64,000 bases of DNA from JBPYCR01 sp051846935 (lineage in GTDB: Bacteria > Bacillota > Bacilli > Bacillales > Amphibacillaceae): assembly GCF_051846935.1 (NCBI RefSeq), contig NZ_JBPYCS010000002.1, positions 124,001-188,000 of the forward strand, written 5' to 3'. Shown here one piece after another: positions 33,753 through 43,239 of the stretch (position 1 is its first letter; each line of letters starts with the position of its first letter). The translations under genes and the position numbers were made by a program. The notes under the pieces were generated by a model. It was given only the letters and a program-made list of their open reading frames with translations, had not been told where the DNA came from and ran no database searches.

Positions 33753-35333
33753 TCAATTTAAAAACTCCCTAGCATATATTGCCAATTCTAATGCAAGTCG
33801 TTTTTCTCCATCCATAAAGTCGTCACCGAGCAATTCCTTTAGTTTATCGATTCGGTGATACAATGTTTGCCTAACAATAAATAAGCGATCTGCCGCATCT
33901 TTTCGTGATCCATTGACATCCAGTAAAACCCTTAGCGTTTCTAGTAATTCACCGTTTTTTGCACTATCATTTTCAAGTAGCGGACCTAAGTAATCTTCTA
34001 TAAATCCCTGTAAGTCTTTTTGCTGGTTTATATTTAGAAACAAACGATGCACGTATAAATCGTCATAAAACATAGTCGTAGTTCTCATCTTTTTTTGAAC
34101 ATACAGCGTTTCTTGAGCATTTTTATAACTGCTTTGAATCTGATTGGATTCATACAACTTACCAACTCCGAACCTCACTTTTCCTTCCTTTCTACCTTTT
34201 ATTAAATCCGTATCCTTTACTAGTTCAATTGCTTCAGTTAATCGATTCTTCCAATCAGTTCTATTCCTTTTATTTACGAGAGCAAACAATATTAGGTTGC
34301 GCTCATAAGAAACTAGTGGATAATATCCCTTTTGTTCAAAAATCATTCGAAAAACCATAATATAATACGTAAAGTCTATTTCTTGTGGGTCTAAATCAAG
34401 CTCACATATACACACAGTACAACCGTTACTATTCATGGGAGAATCAAGATGGGAAAAGTATTGTTCGACTTCTTCTTCGCTGTGCTTCCCATGCAACCAA
34501 TCCATCACCCATTGGTTCTTTTCATGCTTTTTCTTTTCTTCTACGTACAGTAGTCGTAACTGATCTTGGGACAACGCTGTTGCTGCTCGGTCCAGAACCA
34601 AATAATCAAGCTCTGTTAAATCTGATTCAGTTGATAAAATAATTAAATCGGCGAATTTGTTACCAAGTGCTTCAACCGGCTTTAAGGCACTTGTAGCTGT
34701 TGTATTGACTACGCTCTGAGGCTTAGCTGCTTTTATTCGTTTTTGTATTTCTTTAATTTTATGATTTTTAATAGGAGGGTAAAATATGGGTTCATTTTCG
34801 ATCGGCTGATAAATTACTTGAACATTTAAAGATTGATGCAATAAACGCAAAATTTTTTGAAAACCATTTGTATTTAGTAGTAATCGGTTAAATTGATTTG
34901 AAATCGCTTCCAATTTTACGATCATTTGATTATGTACTTCCATTAATAGTCCATTCAAATCCTGAGTTATATCAATAAAACGAACTTCCTCCTTAAACGA
35001 AATAATTGGAAAATTATATCTGTTGGCCATTTCAATCATATCTTTAGGTATTTCTTTTATATATGTACCTAATTCCACGCAAAGGCCTGAAGCTTTCTTA
35101 TCAATTAATTGCTTCAAAAAGGACAAGCTTAACTTTTCATTCTCCTGCCACCCAACTCCGGTTGTTAAAATAAGCTCATGGCCATTTAACAAGTGCCCAA
35201 TTTCGGTTATTTCCAATATATGCACCCAACGAATACATTCATTTAAACCACCTTTACCTGCCACTACTTCTGTATTATGGAAATACGTACGATCAAAAAC
35301 ATCACTTACCTTCAGCTGGTACGTGTCTTTCAC
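33753..35333 (-). CDS. PucR family transcriptional regulator
   Basis: 526 aa. The N-terminal PucR domain (about 1-125; VVAGKGGLNECIRWVHILEITEIGHLLNGHELILTTG in outline) is followed by a GGDEF-like/sugar-diacid-type middle part (about 270-400). A C-terminal HTH_30 has NGSRKDAADRLFIVRQTLYHRIDKLKELLG. PucR-family proteins usually activate purine, GABA or amino-acid degradation genes in response to a metabolite. It is encoded directly upstream of the enzyme genes on the same strand and is the obvious candidate regulator of the whole cluster. AAGGAGGTAAG precedes the ATG. Confidence 0.92.
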   Translation of the reverse strand: MKDTYQLKVSDVFDRTYFHNTEVVAGKGGLNECIRWVHILEITEIGHLLNGHELILTTGVGWQENEKLSLSFLKQLIDKKASGLCVELGTYIKEIPKDMIEMANRYNFPIISFKEEVRFIDITQDLNGLLMEVHNQMIVKLEAISNQFNRLLLNTNGFQKILRLLHQSLNVQVIYQPIENEPIFYPPIKNHKIKEIQKRIKAAKPQSVVNTTATSALKPVEALGNKFADLIILSTESDLTELDYLVLDRAATALSQDQLRLLYVEEKKKHEKNQWVMDWLHGKHSEEEVEQYFSHLDSPMNSNGCTVCICELDLDPQEIDFTYYIMVFRMIFEQKGYYPLVSYERNLILFALVNKRNRTDWKNRLTEAIELVKDTDLIKGRKEGKVRFGVGKLYESNQIQSSYKNAQETLYVQKKMRTTTMFYDDLYVHRLFLNINQQKDLQGFIEDYLGPLLENDSAKNGELLETLRVLLDVNGSRKDAADRLFIVRQTLYHRIDKLKELLGDDFMDGEKRLALELAIYAREFLN

Positions 35334-35710
35334 CTTTTACTTACCTCCTTTTAGTAGAACATACACAAAACGTTTATTCACTTAACGAATCGTACAATTA
35401 TTTTGTCAAAATGTCAATATTATTTAAATTATTAGTATTATTACACATCTATCTCAACAACTAATTTACATTATGTCAACTGTAAAAAAACAAATTTAAC
35501 ATACTGTAAAAGTTAATGCTCCTTAATTCGGCTAAAAATAAAGCTGAATGGAAACTCCATTCAGCTCTTAATTAAAAATATTATACTACTTTTTTAAGTT
35601 TTTTATATTGGTTCTATAATAGGTGGTATTGGTATTAGTGAAGTTCGCCATTATTTTCCAAGTACCCTTCAGGAAATTCTACAGTAAGTATGAATCTCAT
35701 TGTGCAAGCT
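35334..35710. other. Upstream region of pucR and 3' region of the SNF2 gene
   Basis: About 375 bp. It holds the terminator at 35542-35566 and otherwise AT-rich sequence that should contain the pucR promoter. No small gene seen. Confidence 0.4.
35542..35566 (-). terminator. Terminator of the SNF2 helicase gene
   Basis: AGCTGAATGG / CCATTCAGCT, perfect 10-bp stem with a 5-base loop. The minus strand continues TTTATTTTT. Confidence 0.88.
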
Positions 35711-38700
35711 CTATATACTCAACAATTCACGTACATCTTCTTCTGAAAGACTCGATAACATCGTCTCTCCTGGTTGAATCACTTGGTCAATCAATTCACG
35801 CTTTTTTTGCTGTAATTGATATATTTTTTCTTCAATGGTTCCTTCCGTAATAAATCGAATAACGTGCACTACGTTCTTCTGACCAAATCGATGTGCTCTT
35901 CCAGTTGCCTGATCTTCCACCGCAGGATTCCACCATAAATCATATAAAATAACCGTATCTGCTCCGGTTAAGTTTAATCCTGTACCCCCAGCACGTAATG
36001 AAATTAAAAACACACTTTTCTCTCCGTTGTTGAAACGCTCACTCATTTGAACTCTTTCTTCCGAAGGTGTACCACCATGTAAATAAAAATAATCAATGTT
36101 CAGTTGCTTTAATTTCGCAATCATTATTTCATGCATACTCGTAAACTGAGAAAATATAAGCATTCGCTTTCCATTCTCGATAGAATTTTGGATGGTATCC
36201 ATTAGTTGCTCCAGTTTTCCCGATTTACCAGCGTAGTTTTCGATAAATAACGACGGATGACAACATATTTGCCTCAATCGCGTCAACCCTGCTAATATCT
36301 TCATTCTGTTTTGGTTAAATCCGGCTTCTTTTATCGATTCCGCCGCCTCTTGCTGTAACTGCCGCAAATACCCAACGTACAGATTTTTCTGGTCTTCCGT
36401 AAGCTCCGATACGTGAACCGACTCAATCTTTTCCGGTAGCTCCTTCAATACTTCTTCTTTTAGTCTTCGTAATATAAAAGGCTTCGTAATTGATGCAATT
36501 TTTTCATGTGCTAATTGCTTAAATTTCCGTTGATTTGGCATGAGGCCTGGCAAAACAACTTGGAAAATAGCCCACAGTTCGTCAATTGAATTTTCAATTG
36601 GTGTGCCGCTCAGTGCAAATCGGCGATGCGCCTGAACTTCTCGAACCGCACGCGATGTCTTCGTTGCATAATTTTTAATATATTGTGCTTCATCTAAAAT
36701 TAATGTTTGAAATGTAACTTCACGATACTGTTCAATATCTTGACGTACCATAGCATAGGACGTTATCCATATGTCGGCTGACTTACTTGCTTCAATACGA
36801 TTTTTACGTTCCTCTGGTGTGCCAGATAAAACGACAACCTCCAAATGAGGCGCAAATTTTCGACATTCGTTTTTCCAATTGTACAACACAGAGGACGGTG
36901 CGATAACAAGATGTGGATTTTCGCTTGGCTCAGAAACCATGTAAGCAATACTTTGCAATGTTTTCCCTAACCCCATATCATCTGCTAATATTCCTCCTAA
37001 GTGATACGCACTTAACGATTTAAACCACTGATACCCTGCTTGCTGATAACTTCGCAACGACGCATTGAGATTCTCAGGGATCGGATACGTTTGTTCTTCT
37101 GGAGACTTCAATTGATGCAATAGGTTACGAAAGGAAGCATCGTACTTTTTAGGTGTATCAATTAACGCATCAACTTGTGTACTTCGATAAACAAGCATTT
37201 GTATCGAGCCGTTATCCAGATCTCGACGTTCTACATCCAAATCCGTAAAAAATTGCTTCAACGACGTAAATCCTTCACTTTCTAATGATACAATTGCTCC
37301 GCTATTGAGCCGGTAATATCTCTTTTTTTCAATGACAGCCTGTAGCATTTCATTTACTTCCTCGTCGTTTACACCAGCAATATCAAAGCCAATTTCTAAT
37401 AAGTTTGAAGCGGATTCCACCCTTACCCGTGTTTGAGGTTCAGGTTCGTGTTCCACATATAATGCTTGGAGTCCAGCGGTTAAAAATAACTCGACATGTT
37501 CATCCAGCATCGGAATTATCGTATATAAAAACTCATACAACTGTTCTTCATCAGCTTCAATATAAAGCTCCGTGCCGTTATAATGAAAGTTTGCATGCTC
37601 GATTAAATGCATAATATAATTTTCTTTTTTTGTATCATGAATTATCATGACATCTTTATCAACATTCCCAGTAAACGGATCAATTTCATAGTTCCCATAA
37701 TGATACTGGAGATCTCCGACAATCATATTTTCCTTTAAATCTAAATAAAGCTTGGCACGTAATGGGAAATGAATGATTTCGTCCGCCACTTCTTCCTTAA
37801 TGTGTACATCACCAGCTTCATTAAGCAGTGGCAGCACTTCAGACAAAAAGACATCGGCTTGATTTTTTAAAATCGGTAGCTTATGATCTTTCATTCCGAG
37901 CTTTGCCATTTGCTCCAATACAGGTAGCTGCTCCCTCCTTGGAAAGTAAAAAACACCTTCCGAAAATAACAGCTCGTAATCTTTCATGTACATTCCGCTT
38001 ACATCGTTCATCTCAAGCAATAATTCATCATTCGTACTTTTTGCTAAGGAGAATTGAAACGGCAATGTATCTTTTTCTATTTCAATTGCTGCATATGTGT
38101 TGTCATCCACCTCTACCTTTACGTTCCGTTCAACCAATTTCTCAAGAAGCTGGCGAACAAACATCGGCGGAACAACGATATACCGTTCGCCATGCTTTTT
38201 TTCATAAAAAGCTGGAAGCGAATGCGAATTTCTGTAAATACGTTCATTGCGAATAAAAGAGTAAAGTAATTCTAATATGTCCATATCCTGTTGTAAAAAA
38301 AAATGACTCTCAGGAAGATATGTGAATTTTTTTGTAAAGTAAAACTCTCTACCTTCCATAACATTTTTTAAAAAATGTTCAATATCACGAATAACATAGC
38401 ACCTGTTGACACCTGTTTTCAATTCAATTAATATTGTTTCATCGTACGTCCATTTACAATGGTACTCCACTTGCATCGGTACTTTATTTGTTAAAACATC
38501 ATCTACATCCCTTTGATCGGCTGCAGCTGTAATAGCTTGCATAAAATGATTCGTTGTCTGGTAGCTGAACGCTGGTTCTACAGTGTCTGATCGCTTAGCT
38601 ATACCGATTAGTACTGCAACGATATGCTTACATGAACCATACGTGTCAAATGCTGGGCAATCACAATAGGCTTTTATTGTTCCATTATGGAAATTGGCCA

Positions 38701-38872
38701 TATTAATTTCTACAAAATACGTATCTGTTCCATGAACAGTCGCCGTCCATACATCATAATTAATATCGAACAGTAAATCACTTACTTGATCGTTATTATA
38801 ATAAGCCAATCCACGTTTATAAATAAGCGATGGAAACATATTCTGTATACTTGCCTCATGTATCGTTTTCAA
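35711..38872 (-). CDS. SNF2 family helicase with SWIM zinc finger (YwqA-like)
   Basis: 1053 aa. The N-terminal SWIM domain (about 50-70) has YCDCPAFD...SCKHIVAVL (C-x-C-x(n)-C-x-H). A long bacterial SNF2-associated region follows, then the ATPase from about residue 590: DDMGLGKTLQS (motif I), LDEAQYIKN (DEAQ, motif II), LSGTPIENS (motif III). The second lobe has LIFSQFTSM, SLRAGGTGLNLTGAD and DLWWNPAVEDQATGRAHRFGQ (motifs V-VI). Swi2/Snf2 proteins translocate on double-stranded DNA; YwqA-type members may remodel stalled RNA polymerase or repair complexes, role uncertain. Single gene with its own terminator. Confidence 0.95.
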   Translation of the reverse strand: MKTIHEASIQNMFPSLIYKRGLAYYNNDQVSDLLFDINYDVWTATVHGTDTYFVEINMANFHNGTIKAYCDCPAFDTYGSCKHIVAVLIGIAKRSDTVEPAFSYQTTNHFMQAITAAADQRDVDDVLTNKVPMQVEYHCKWTYDETILIELKTGVNRCYVIRDIEHFLKNVMEGREFYFTKKFTYLPESHFFLQQDMDILELLYSFIRNERIYRNSHSLPAFYEKKHGERYIVVPPMFVRQLLEKLVERNVKVEVDDNTYAAIEIEKDTLPFQFSLAKSTNDELLLEMNDVSGMYMKDYELLFSEGVFYFPRREQLPVLEQMAKLGMKDHKLPILKNQADVFLSEVLPLLNEAGDVHIKEEVADEIIHFPLRAKLYLDLKENMIVGDLQYHYGNYEIDPFTGNVDKDVMIIHDTKKENYIMHLIEHANFHYNGTELYIEADEEQLYEFLYTIIPMLDEHVELFLTAGLQALYVEHEPEPQTRVRVESASNLLEIGFDIAGVNDEEVNEMLQAVIEKKRYYRLNSGAIVSLESEGFTSLKQFFTDLDVERRDLDNGSIQMLVYRSTQVDALIDTPKKYDASFRNLLHQLKSPEEQTYPIPENLNASLRSYQQAGYQWFKSLSAYHLGGILADDMGLGKTLQSIAYMVSEPSENPHLVIAPSSVLYNWKNECRKFAPHLEVVVLSGTPEERKNRIEASKSADIWITSYAMVRQDIEQYREVTFQTLILDEAQYIKNYATKTSRAVREVQAHRRFALSGTPIENSIDELWAIFQVVLPGLMPNQRKFKQLAHEKIASITKPFILRRLKEEVLKELPEKIESVHVSELTEDQKNLYVGYLRQLQQEAAESIKEAGFNQNRMKILAGLTRLRQICCHPSLFIENYAGKSGKLEQLMDTIQNSIENGKRMLIFSQFTSMHEIMIAKLKQLNIDYFYLHGGTPSEERVQMSERFNNGEKSVFLISLRAGGTGLNLTGADTVILYDLWWNPAVEDQATGRAHRFGQKNVVHVIRFITEGTIEEKIYQLQQKKRELIDQVIQPGETMLSSLSEEDVRELLSI

Positions 38873-38962
38873 AACGAAATACCCTACTTTCTACAATTTG
38901 TTTAATATACTATTTTAACGGAATGCCAGCTATTTGTGAAACGGTTCGGCTTAAAATGTATT

Positions 38963-40165
38963 TTAAAGAGATGCATTGTTTCTTTTCGATTTCATTAAAG
39001 CATAGATGTAAAAAGCGAGCGACATTACTACAGAACCAGCAGCAGTAATGTAAATCACTTGATAGGTATACATAAAGGCAAGCTGTCCAAAGACAATTGC
39101 ACCGATTCCTACACCTAAATCAAAAAATGAAAAAAACGTAGCATTTGCCATTCCCTTCCGATTATTTGGCGCTTTGTCTACGGCCCATGCTTGTAATGCA
39201 GGCTGTAAGGTTCCAAAGCCGAGACCATAAAGGCCAGCAGCAAGCAACATGACAGCAGTGCTCGGCAACCAAGCGAGCAATAGCATCGCAATAAAGATAA
39301 AGACTGCTCCGGGCGGAAAAACATAAACATGTCCGACACGATCATAAATCTGTCCAGCAAATGTACGTGAAATCATTAAAAAGATGGCAAAACACATAAA
39401 ATATAACTCGATGCCATCAATGCCCTTTTCTTCTGCATATAGTGGCAAAAAGGAAGCGATTCCTCCAAATGTTACGGTAATAAAAAACAGGAGTACCGCC
39501 GGCTCTATTGCACTTCTTTCGAATATATCAAATTTTAACGTAGTTGTTTTATATGGAGATTGCTCGACCTTTTTATATCGAATAACAATGGACAATAAAA
39601 AAGCGACAAAGCCAAGTACGGCACATATTAAGTATAATTGCAAAAAGGAGATTTTTCCTACGAGCGTTAACCCAAGCGTTGGCCCAATTGCCAATGCTAA
39701 ATTGCCGGACAAACCAAAATAGCCCATTCCTTCTCCACGTTTATTTGGTGGAATCAAATCTGTCGCAATCGTACCGGTTGCTGTCGTCGAAAACCCCCAT
39801 CCAATCCCTTGGACGATTCGCATCATAAGTAAAAAGCCAATGCTTGTAGCAAATGCAAACGAACCAACCGACAGTACAAATAAGCTTAACCCAATCATAT
39901 ACACAACTTGCCTGCCTTTTGAGTCCAATGCATGCCCAGCGTACGGTCGGAAGATGAGTGCTGAAAAGGTGAATATTCCAACAATAATGCCTATTAATTG
40001 GTCACTTCCGCCTAATTCCTTCACGAACAACGGAAGCGTAGGCAGAGTCATTTGAAAACCGAGAAAAATAAAAAAATTAGCGCTGCAAATGAGCAAAAAA
40101 TCCCGCGTCCAAATCTTCCCATCATTTGTACTTGGTTTCATTTGTGAAGCTGATTTTGTTCTCAT
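38963..40165 (-). CDS. MFS transporter (DHA1 type)
   Basis: 400 aa with 12 hydrophobic segments. TLPLFVKELGGSD in TM1-loop, motif A-like RPYAGHALDSKGRQVVY, and GTIATDLIPPNKRGEGMGYFGLSGNLALAIGPTLGL (motif C region). These are features of YfkF/YwoG-type exporters. AAGGG lies 11 bp before the ATG. sodC is encoded 170 bp upstream on the same strand, separated by a terminator. Substrate unknown. Confidence 0.88.
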   Translation of the reverse strand: MRTKSASQMKPSTNDGKIWTRDFLLICSANFFIFLGFQMTLPTLPLFVKELGGSDQLIGIIVGIFTFSALIFRPYAGHALDSKGRQVVYMIGLSLFVLSVGSFAFATSIGFLLMMRIVQGIGWGFSTTATGTIATDLIPPNKRGEGMGYFGLSGNLALAIGPTLGLTLVGKISFLQLYLICAVLGFVAFLLSIVIRYKKVEQSPYKTTTLKFDIFERSAIEPAVLLFFITVTFGGIASFLPLYAEEKGIDGIELYFMCFAIFLMISRTFAGQIYDRVGHVYVFPPGAVFIFIAMLLLAWLPSTAVMLLAAGLYGLGFGTLQPALQAWAVDKAPNNRKGMANATFFSFFDLGVGIGAIVFGQLAFMYTYQVIYITAAGSVVMSLAFYIYALMKSKRNNASL

Positions 40166-40292
40166 GAGTAATAATCCCTTCTTTCGGTACTCGAAATTTA
40201 TTATACATGAATAAAAGAGGGTTTAACATCAATCTGTTTATGAGGAACTACTTGAAGCAACACACTTACTTCGTTAATCTTGCAAAAGAATA

Positions 40293-40310
40293 CCCCGGAG
40301 TATTCCGGGG
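40293..40310 (-). terminator. Terminator of sodC
   Basis: CCCCGG / CCGGGG with a 6-base loop; the minus strand continues TATTCTTTTGC. Confidence 0.8.
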
Positions 40311-40334
40311 ACAATAGCGCGCTCTTTGATACGC

Positions 40335-40946
40335 TTATTTTGGATCACTAATTACGCCGCATACAATTCGATCTCCGGCATTCCCTGCTGGTTGTGAAAT
40401 ATAATCATCGGCTTTAGAGTGGATAATTAATGCTGTTCCTTCATCACTAAACAGTGTATTTTCCTTACCCTTTTCCAATGTTACAAACTCATTTACAATT
40501 TCCTCTTCTACTGTGCCACCTTCTTTCACAGTTATGTTCGGCATATCTCCCGCATGTGGCCCGGCTTCATGATCAAACCCATGCTTTTTGTCGGTAGGAT
40601 TAAAATGCCCACCGGCAGACTTAAAGTCTGGCGACTCACAGATTCCTTTTTCATGAATATGGAAGCCATGCACCCCAGGAGTTAAGTGATCGGCACGCAA
40701 GGATATTTTAACACCTTCATTTTCTGCTTCTACTACTGCCGTTCCTACGGTTGCTCCATCTGTGTTTTTTAACTCTACGGTTACGGTTTGATTCCCTCCA
40801 CCTTCTGTTTCAATACCTTTATCTACTTCTATTGCTTCGTCTGCCTTTTCCTGTTCTGGTGCGTTATCATCCATATTTCCGCACCCGCTCGCCATTATTG
40901 CTATGGATAATGGAAGGATGAACAGCTTCATTAATCTAAATTTCAA
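40335..40946 (-). CDS. sodC: Cu-Zn superoxide dismutase lipoprotein
   Basis: 203 aa. A lipoprotein signal (lipobox MASGC at about 18-22) is followed by an acidic linker and a SodC domain (about 50-203). Metal ligands are visible: HGFHIHEKG (Cu His), SAGGHFNP, HGFDHEAGPHAGDMPN (bridging His, Zn His and Asp) and IIHSKADDY. Cys in GICESP and RIVCGV form the usual disulfide. The Arg of the active site is in GDRIVCGV. It removes superoxide at the outer membrane face. It is similar to Bacillus YojM, but the copper ligands here appear complete. GGAGAG lies before the ATG. Confidence 0.93.
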   Translation of the reverse strand: MKFRLMKLFILPLSIAIMASGCGNMDDNAPEQEKADEAIEVDKGIETEGGGNQTVTVELKNTDGATVGTAVVEAENEGVKISLRADHLTPGVHGFHIHEKGICESPDFKSAGGHFNPTDKKHGFDHEAGPHAGDMPNITVKEGGTVEEEIVNEFVTLEKGKENTLFSDEGTALIIHSKADDYISQPAGNAGDRIVCGVISDPK

Positions 40947-41074
40947 CTCATCTCTCTCCTTTCGCTCTATTTAGACCTTTCTCCCTTCAACATTTACATA
41001 TTTGTAAAAAAGTAAACATTTTTGTCGTTGCTTTAATCATTTCCCTCTGCTTCATTAAAAAACTTATTAAAGCA

Positions 41075-41129
41075 TTGACAAGGCAACATCTATCTTATAC
41101 TGTATATATAGACATACACACATATACAG
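41075..41129 (+). promoter_or_regulatory. Promoter and candidate GntR operator of the ABC operon
   Basis: TTGACA (41075-41080) and TATACT (41096-41101) are spaced 15 bp. Starting at the last bases of the -10, CTGTATAT (41100-41107) and ATATACAG (41122-41129) form a perfect inverted repeat with a 14-bp spacer. A long-spaced palindrome at the promoter is what one expects for autoregulation by a YtrA-type GntR protein encoded in the same operon. Confidence 0.55.
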
Positions 41130-41217
41130 TCATTACGTTATATACGTAGCAAAATTAACTTTACGACTACGAGTTGTTAAAGCGACTTAGTAGAGGGAGG
41201 GGTTCACTATTGGAAAA

Positions 41218-41931
41218 ATGAAGCAAGCATTCTGGCTCGTTAAATTTGAATTAAAACATTCGCCGCTTACGATTCTTTTATTAATCGGCATATTATTGAT
41301 TTCGCTCCTGCTTGTTAGCCTTTCCTTGCCCGAATATATGGAGGAGCCATCAATGGGGATGGACATCTTCTTCATCTTATTTTTTTCTATCGTTTCACAA
41401 TGGGCTCGACCGAAAGAGTTCAGAGAGCAAAAGCTAGGAAATAGCCGTTATGCTTCCTACTTTTTAATCGCATTAAATCAGCTTCCAATCCGAAGGGAGA
41501 TCCTATCAACATATCGTTTCTTAACATTTGCGATCCTATCGATACCGTTTCACATTTCGTTTCTCGTCATTTTATATATTTTAATTCCTGCCTTACGAAC
41601 AGAAATGACGGGGAGTCAATATGCTGTATTCTGCTTTTTCTGGATTTGTTTTAGCATTTATATCGGAGGAATGCAGCTAATTACCGAAGCAGGATCGGAC
41701 TTAATAAAGACAATTTTGCTTTCACTTTTTTTGCTTGGCCCGATTTTCTTCATCGTATTTATCTTTTCTTTTTATAAGCTGTATCCGAATGGACTTGTAA
41801 ATTGGACGATGTTCGTTTCGATTAAGTATCCAGTACAAGTTATCATTTGTTCTTCATTACTCGCTATACTTGGTTGGTTTACGTGGTCAAAGCGCATGCA
41901 AAAAAAGATGGCTTCATTTGATTATTTATAG
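41218..41931 (+). CDS. Membrane subunit 1 of a GntR-linked ABC system
   Basis: 237 aa with six hydrophobic segments, similar in length, topology and ends (..KKMASFDYL) to the next gene product (..KKMNAQDYL). Conserved segments are ARPKEF.EQK after TM2 and IALNQLPI. Together with the ATPase at 43240 it probably makes an ABC-2-like transporter; the substrate is unknown. The start is unusual: the strong site GAGGGAGGGG ends at 41202, 15 bp before the ATG but 6-7 bp before an in-frame ATT (41209) and an out-of-frame TTG (41210). That TTG opens a 3-codon frame ending in TGA across the ATG. I report the ATG. Confidence 0.75.
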   Translation: MKQAFWLVKFELKHSPLTILLLIGILLISLLLVSLSLPEYMEEPSMGMDIFFILFFSIVSQWARPKEFREQKLGNSRYASYFLIALNQLPIRREILSTYRFLTFAILSIPFHISFLVILYILIPALRTEMTGSQYAVFCFFWICFSIYIGGMQLITEAGSDLIKTILLSLFLLGPIFFIVFIFSFYKLYPNGLVNWTMFVSIKYPVQVIICSSLLAILGWFTWSKRMQKKMASFDYL

Positions 41932-42079
41932 TACATAATGAAGCGCCATCTTGCTTTGTTTAGCTCTCGATTGGAACAGCTAAGAGGCTATAACAGATTG
42001 ATGCTTTATTCATACTAACGCTCATATACAAATCACGTTCAAATTACATTTAGTAAAGGTAGTAAAGGAGTTTTTTAAA

Positions 42080-42799
42080 GTGGATTTTGGGAAGCAAGTA
42101 CTCTCATTAGCATTCGTAGAAGTAAGACAATATAGTAGCAATGTCCTTTTACTTATAGGCTTTTTATCCTTATTTCTTTTATTTATTATAACTTCCATGC
42201 CTTCTTATTTAAGCGACATGCATTCAGCGGCTGCTATTGATGTATACTTTATTATTTTCTTCGGTTTAGGTGCTCGTATTGCACAGCCAAAAGAATTCCA
42301 ACGACAAAAATCACATGTCGATACGTGGGTAAGTCCATATTTAATAGCATTGCAACAACTCGCAATCTCGAAACAACTTATTACGAAAGCACGCTTGCTT
42401 GCCAGCCTAATGATATCCATCCCATATAATTTTTTACTATTGCTTATTTTGTACATCACTGTACCAGAATTGCGGGTATTGCTGTCGCCTTTGGGCTATG
42501 CCGCTTTTTCTATTTTATGGATCTGCACAAGTGTCATTTTTTCAAGTTGGCATAGAAAGCTTGAAGCTGGTTCGAACTTTATCCTTCAAGTACTCTTTTT
42601 CGTCTTTATATTCGCTCCTATTTTATATGGGGGGTTACAGTTTTTTCATGAAGAAAACGGGCTTGTTTACTTGACGATGATTGCTTCCGAACAACATCCA
42701 CTCAGTGTAATCATACTTTCAATTGTAGTGAGCTTAGGCGCAAGCATCTACTTGCTGCGTCTAAAAGAGAAGAAAATGAATGCACAAGATTATTTGTAA
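42080..42799 (+). CDS. Membrane subunit 2 of a GntR-linked ABC system
   Basis: 239 aa, six hydrophobic segments; a paralogue of the preceding product (shared A.PKEFQ.QK, LIALQQL.I, ITVPELR.., EAGSN and the C-terminal KKM..DYL). GTG start at 42080 with AAAGGAG 10 bp upstream. It is followed 22 bp later by the GntR gene. Two different membrane subunits suggest a heterodimeric ABC-2 transporter. Confidence 0.78.
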   Translation: MDFGKQVLSLAFVEVRQYSSNVLLLIGFLSLFLLFIITSMPSYLSDMHSAAAIDVYFIIFFGLGARIAQPKEFQRQKSHVDTWVSPYLIALQQLAISKQLITKARLLASLMISIPYNFLLLLILYITVPELRVLLSPLGYAAFSILWICTSVIFSSWHRKLEAGSNFILQVLFFVFIFAPILYGGLQFFHEENGLVYLTMIASEQHPLSVIILSIVVSLGASIYLLRLKEKKMNAQDYL

Positions 42800-42821
42800 T
42801 ACTTAAGGAGGCAAGCCAAGC

Positions 42822-43211
42822 GTGAAACTGCCCATCCGATTATCTAAAGATTCAAGAGAACCAATCTACCATCAAATTGAGCAACAATTAGAAGCTTTAA
42901 TTGCTAGTGGACAGCTAGATGCAGGAACTGCTTTACCTTCCATCCGCAGCCTGTCCAAGGACTTGGAGATTAGTATCATTACAACACGAAGAGTATATCA
43001 AAATTTGGAAGCGAAAAGATTTATCAAAACGATACAAGGTAAGGGAACATTTGTAGCAGAAGTGAACGCTGAGTTAAAAGAAAAAGTAAAAATGACTTCA
43101 ATACAAAAGGCGTTTGAACAAGCGATTGATACTGCCTTACATTACGACTACACAATAGAACAGCTGGAAGGAATCTTTTATGGCGTGCTCAATAAAAAAA
43201 TAAACGATTAG
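42822..43211 (+). CDS. GntR family regulator, YtrA subfamily
   Basis: 129 aa. A GntR winged HTH (about 10-75; PIYHQIEQQLEALIASGQL, LPSIRSLSKDLEIS, TTRRVYQNLEA.RFIKTIQGKGTFV) plus a short 50-aa tail. The short tail is the mark of the YtrA subfamily, which regulates ABC transporter operons. GTG start with AAGGAGG upstream. It lies inside the operon and likely represses it through the palindrome at 41100-41129. Confidence 0.93.
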   Translation: MKLPIRLSKDSREPIYHQIEQQLEALIASGQLDAGTALPSIRSLSKDLEISIITTRRVYQNLEAKRFIKTIQGKGTFVAEVNAELKEKVKMTSIQKAFEQAIDTALHYDYTIEQLEGIFYGVLNKKIND

Positions 43212-43239
43212 CTTTCCAACAAACAGAAAGGAGATTATT

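Noticed and set aside
37828..38256. 142-codon plus-strand frame inside the SNF2 gene
   Set aside because: Antisense shadow without ribosome binding site; the SNF2 frame is continuous.
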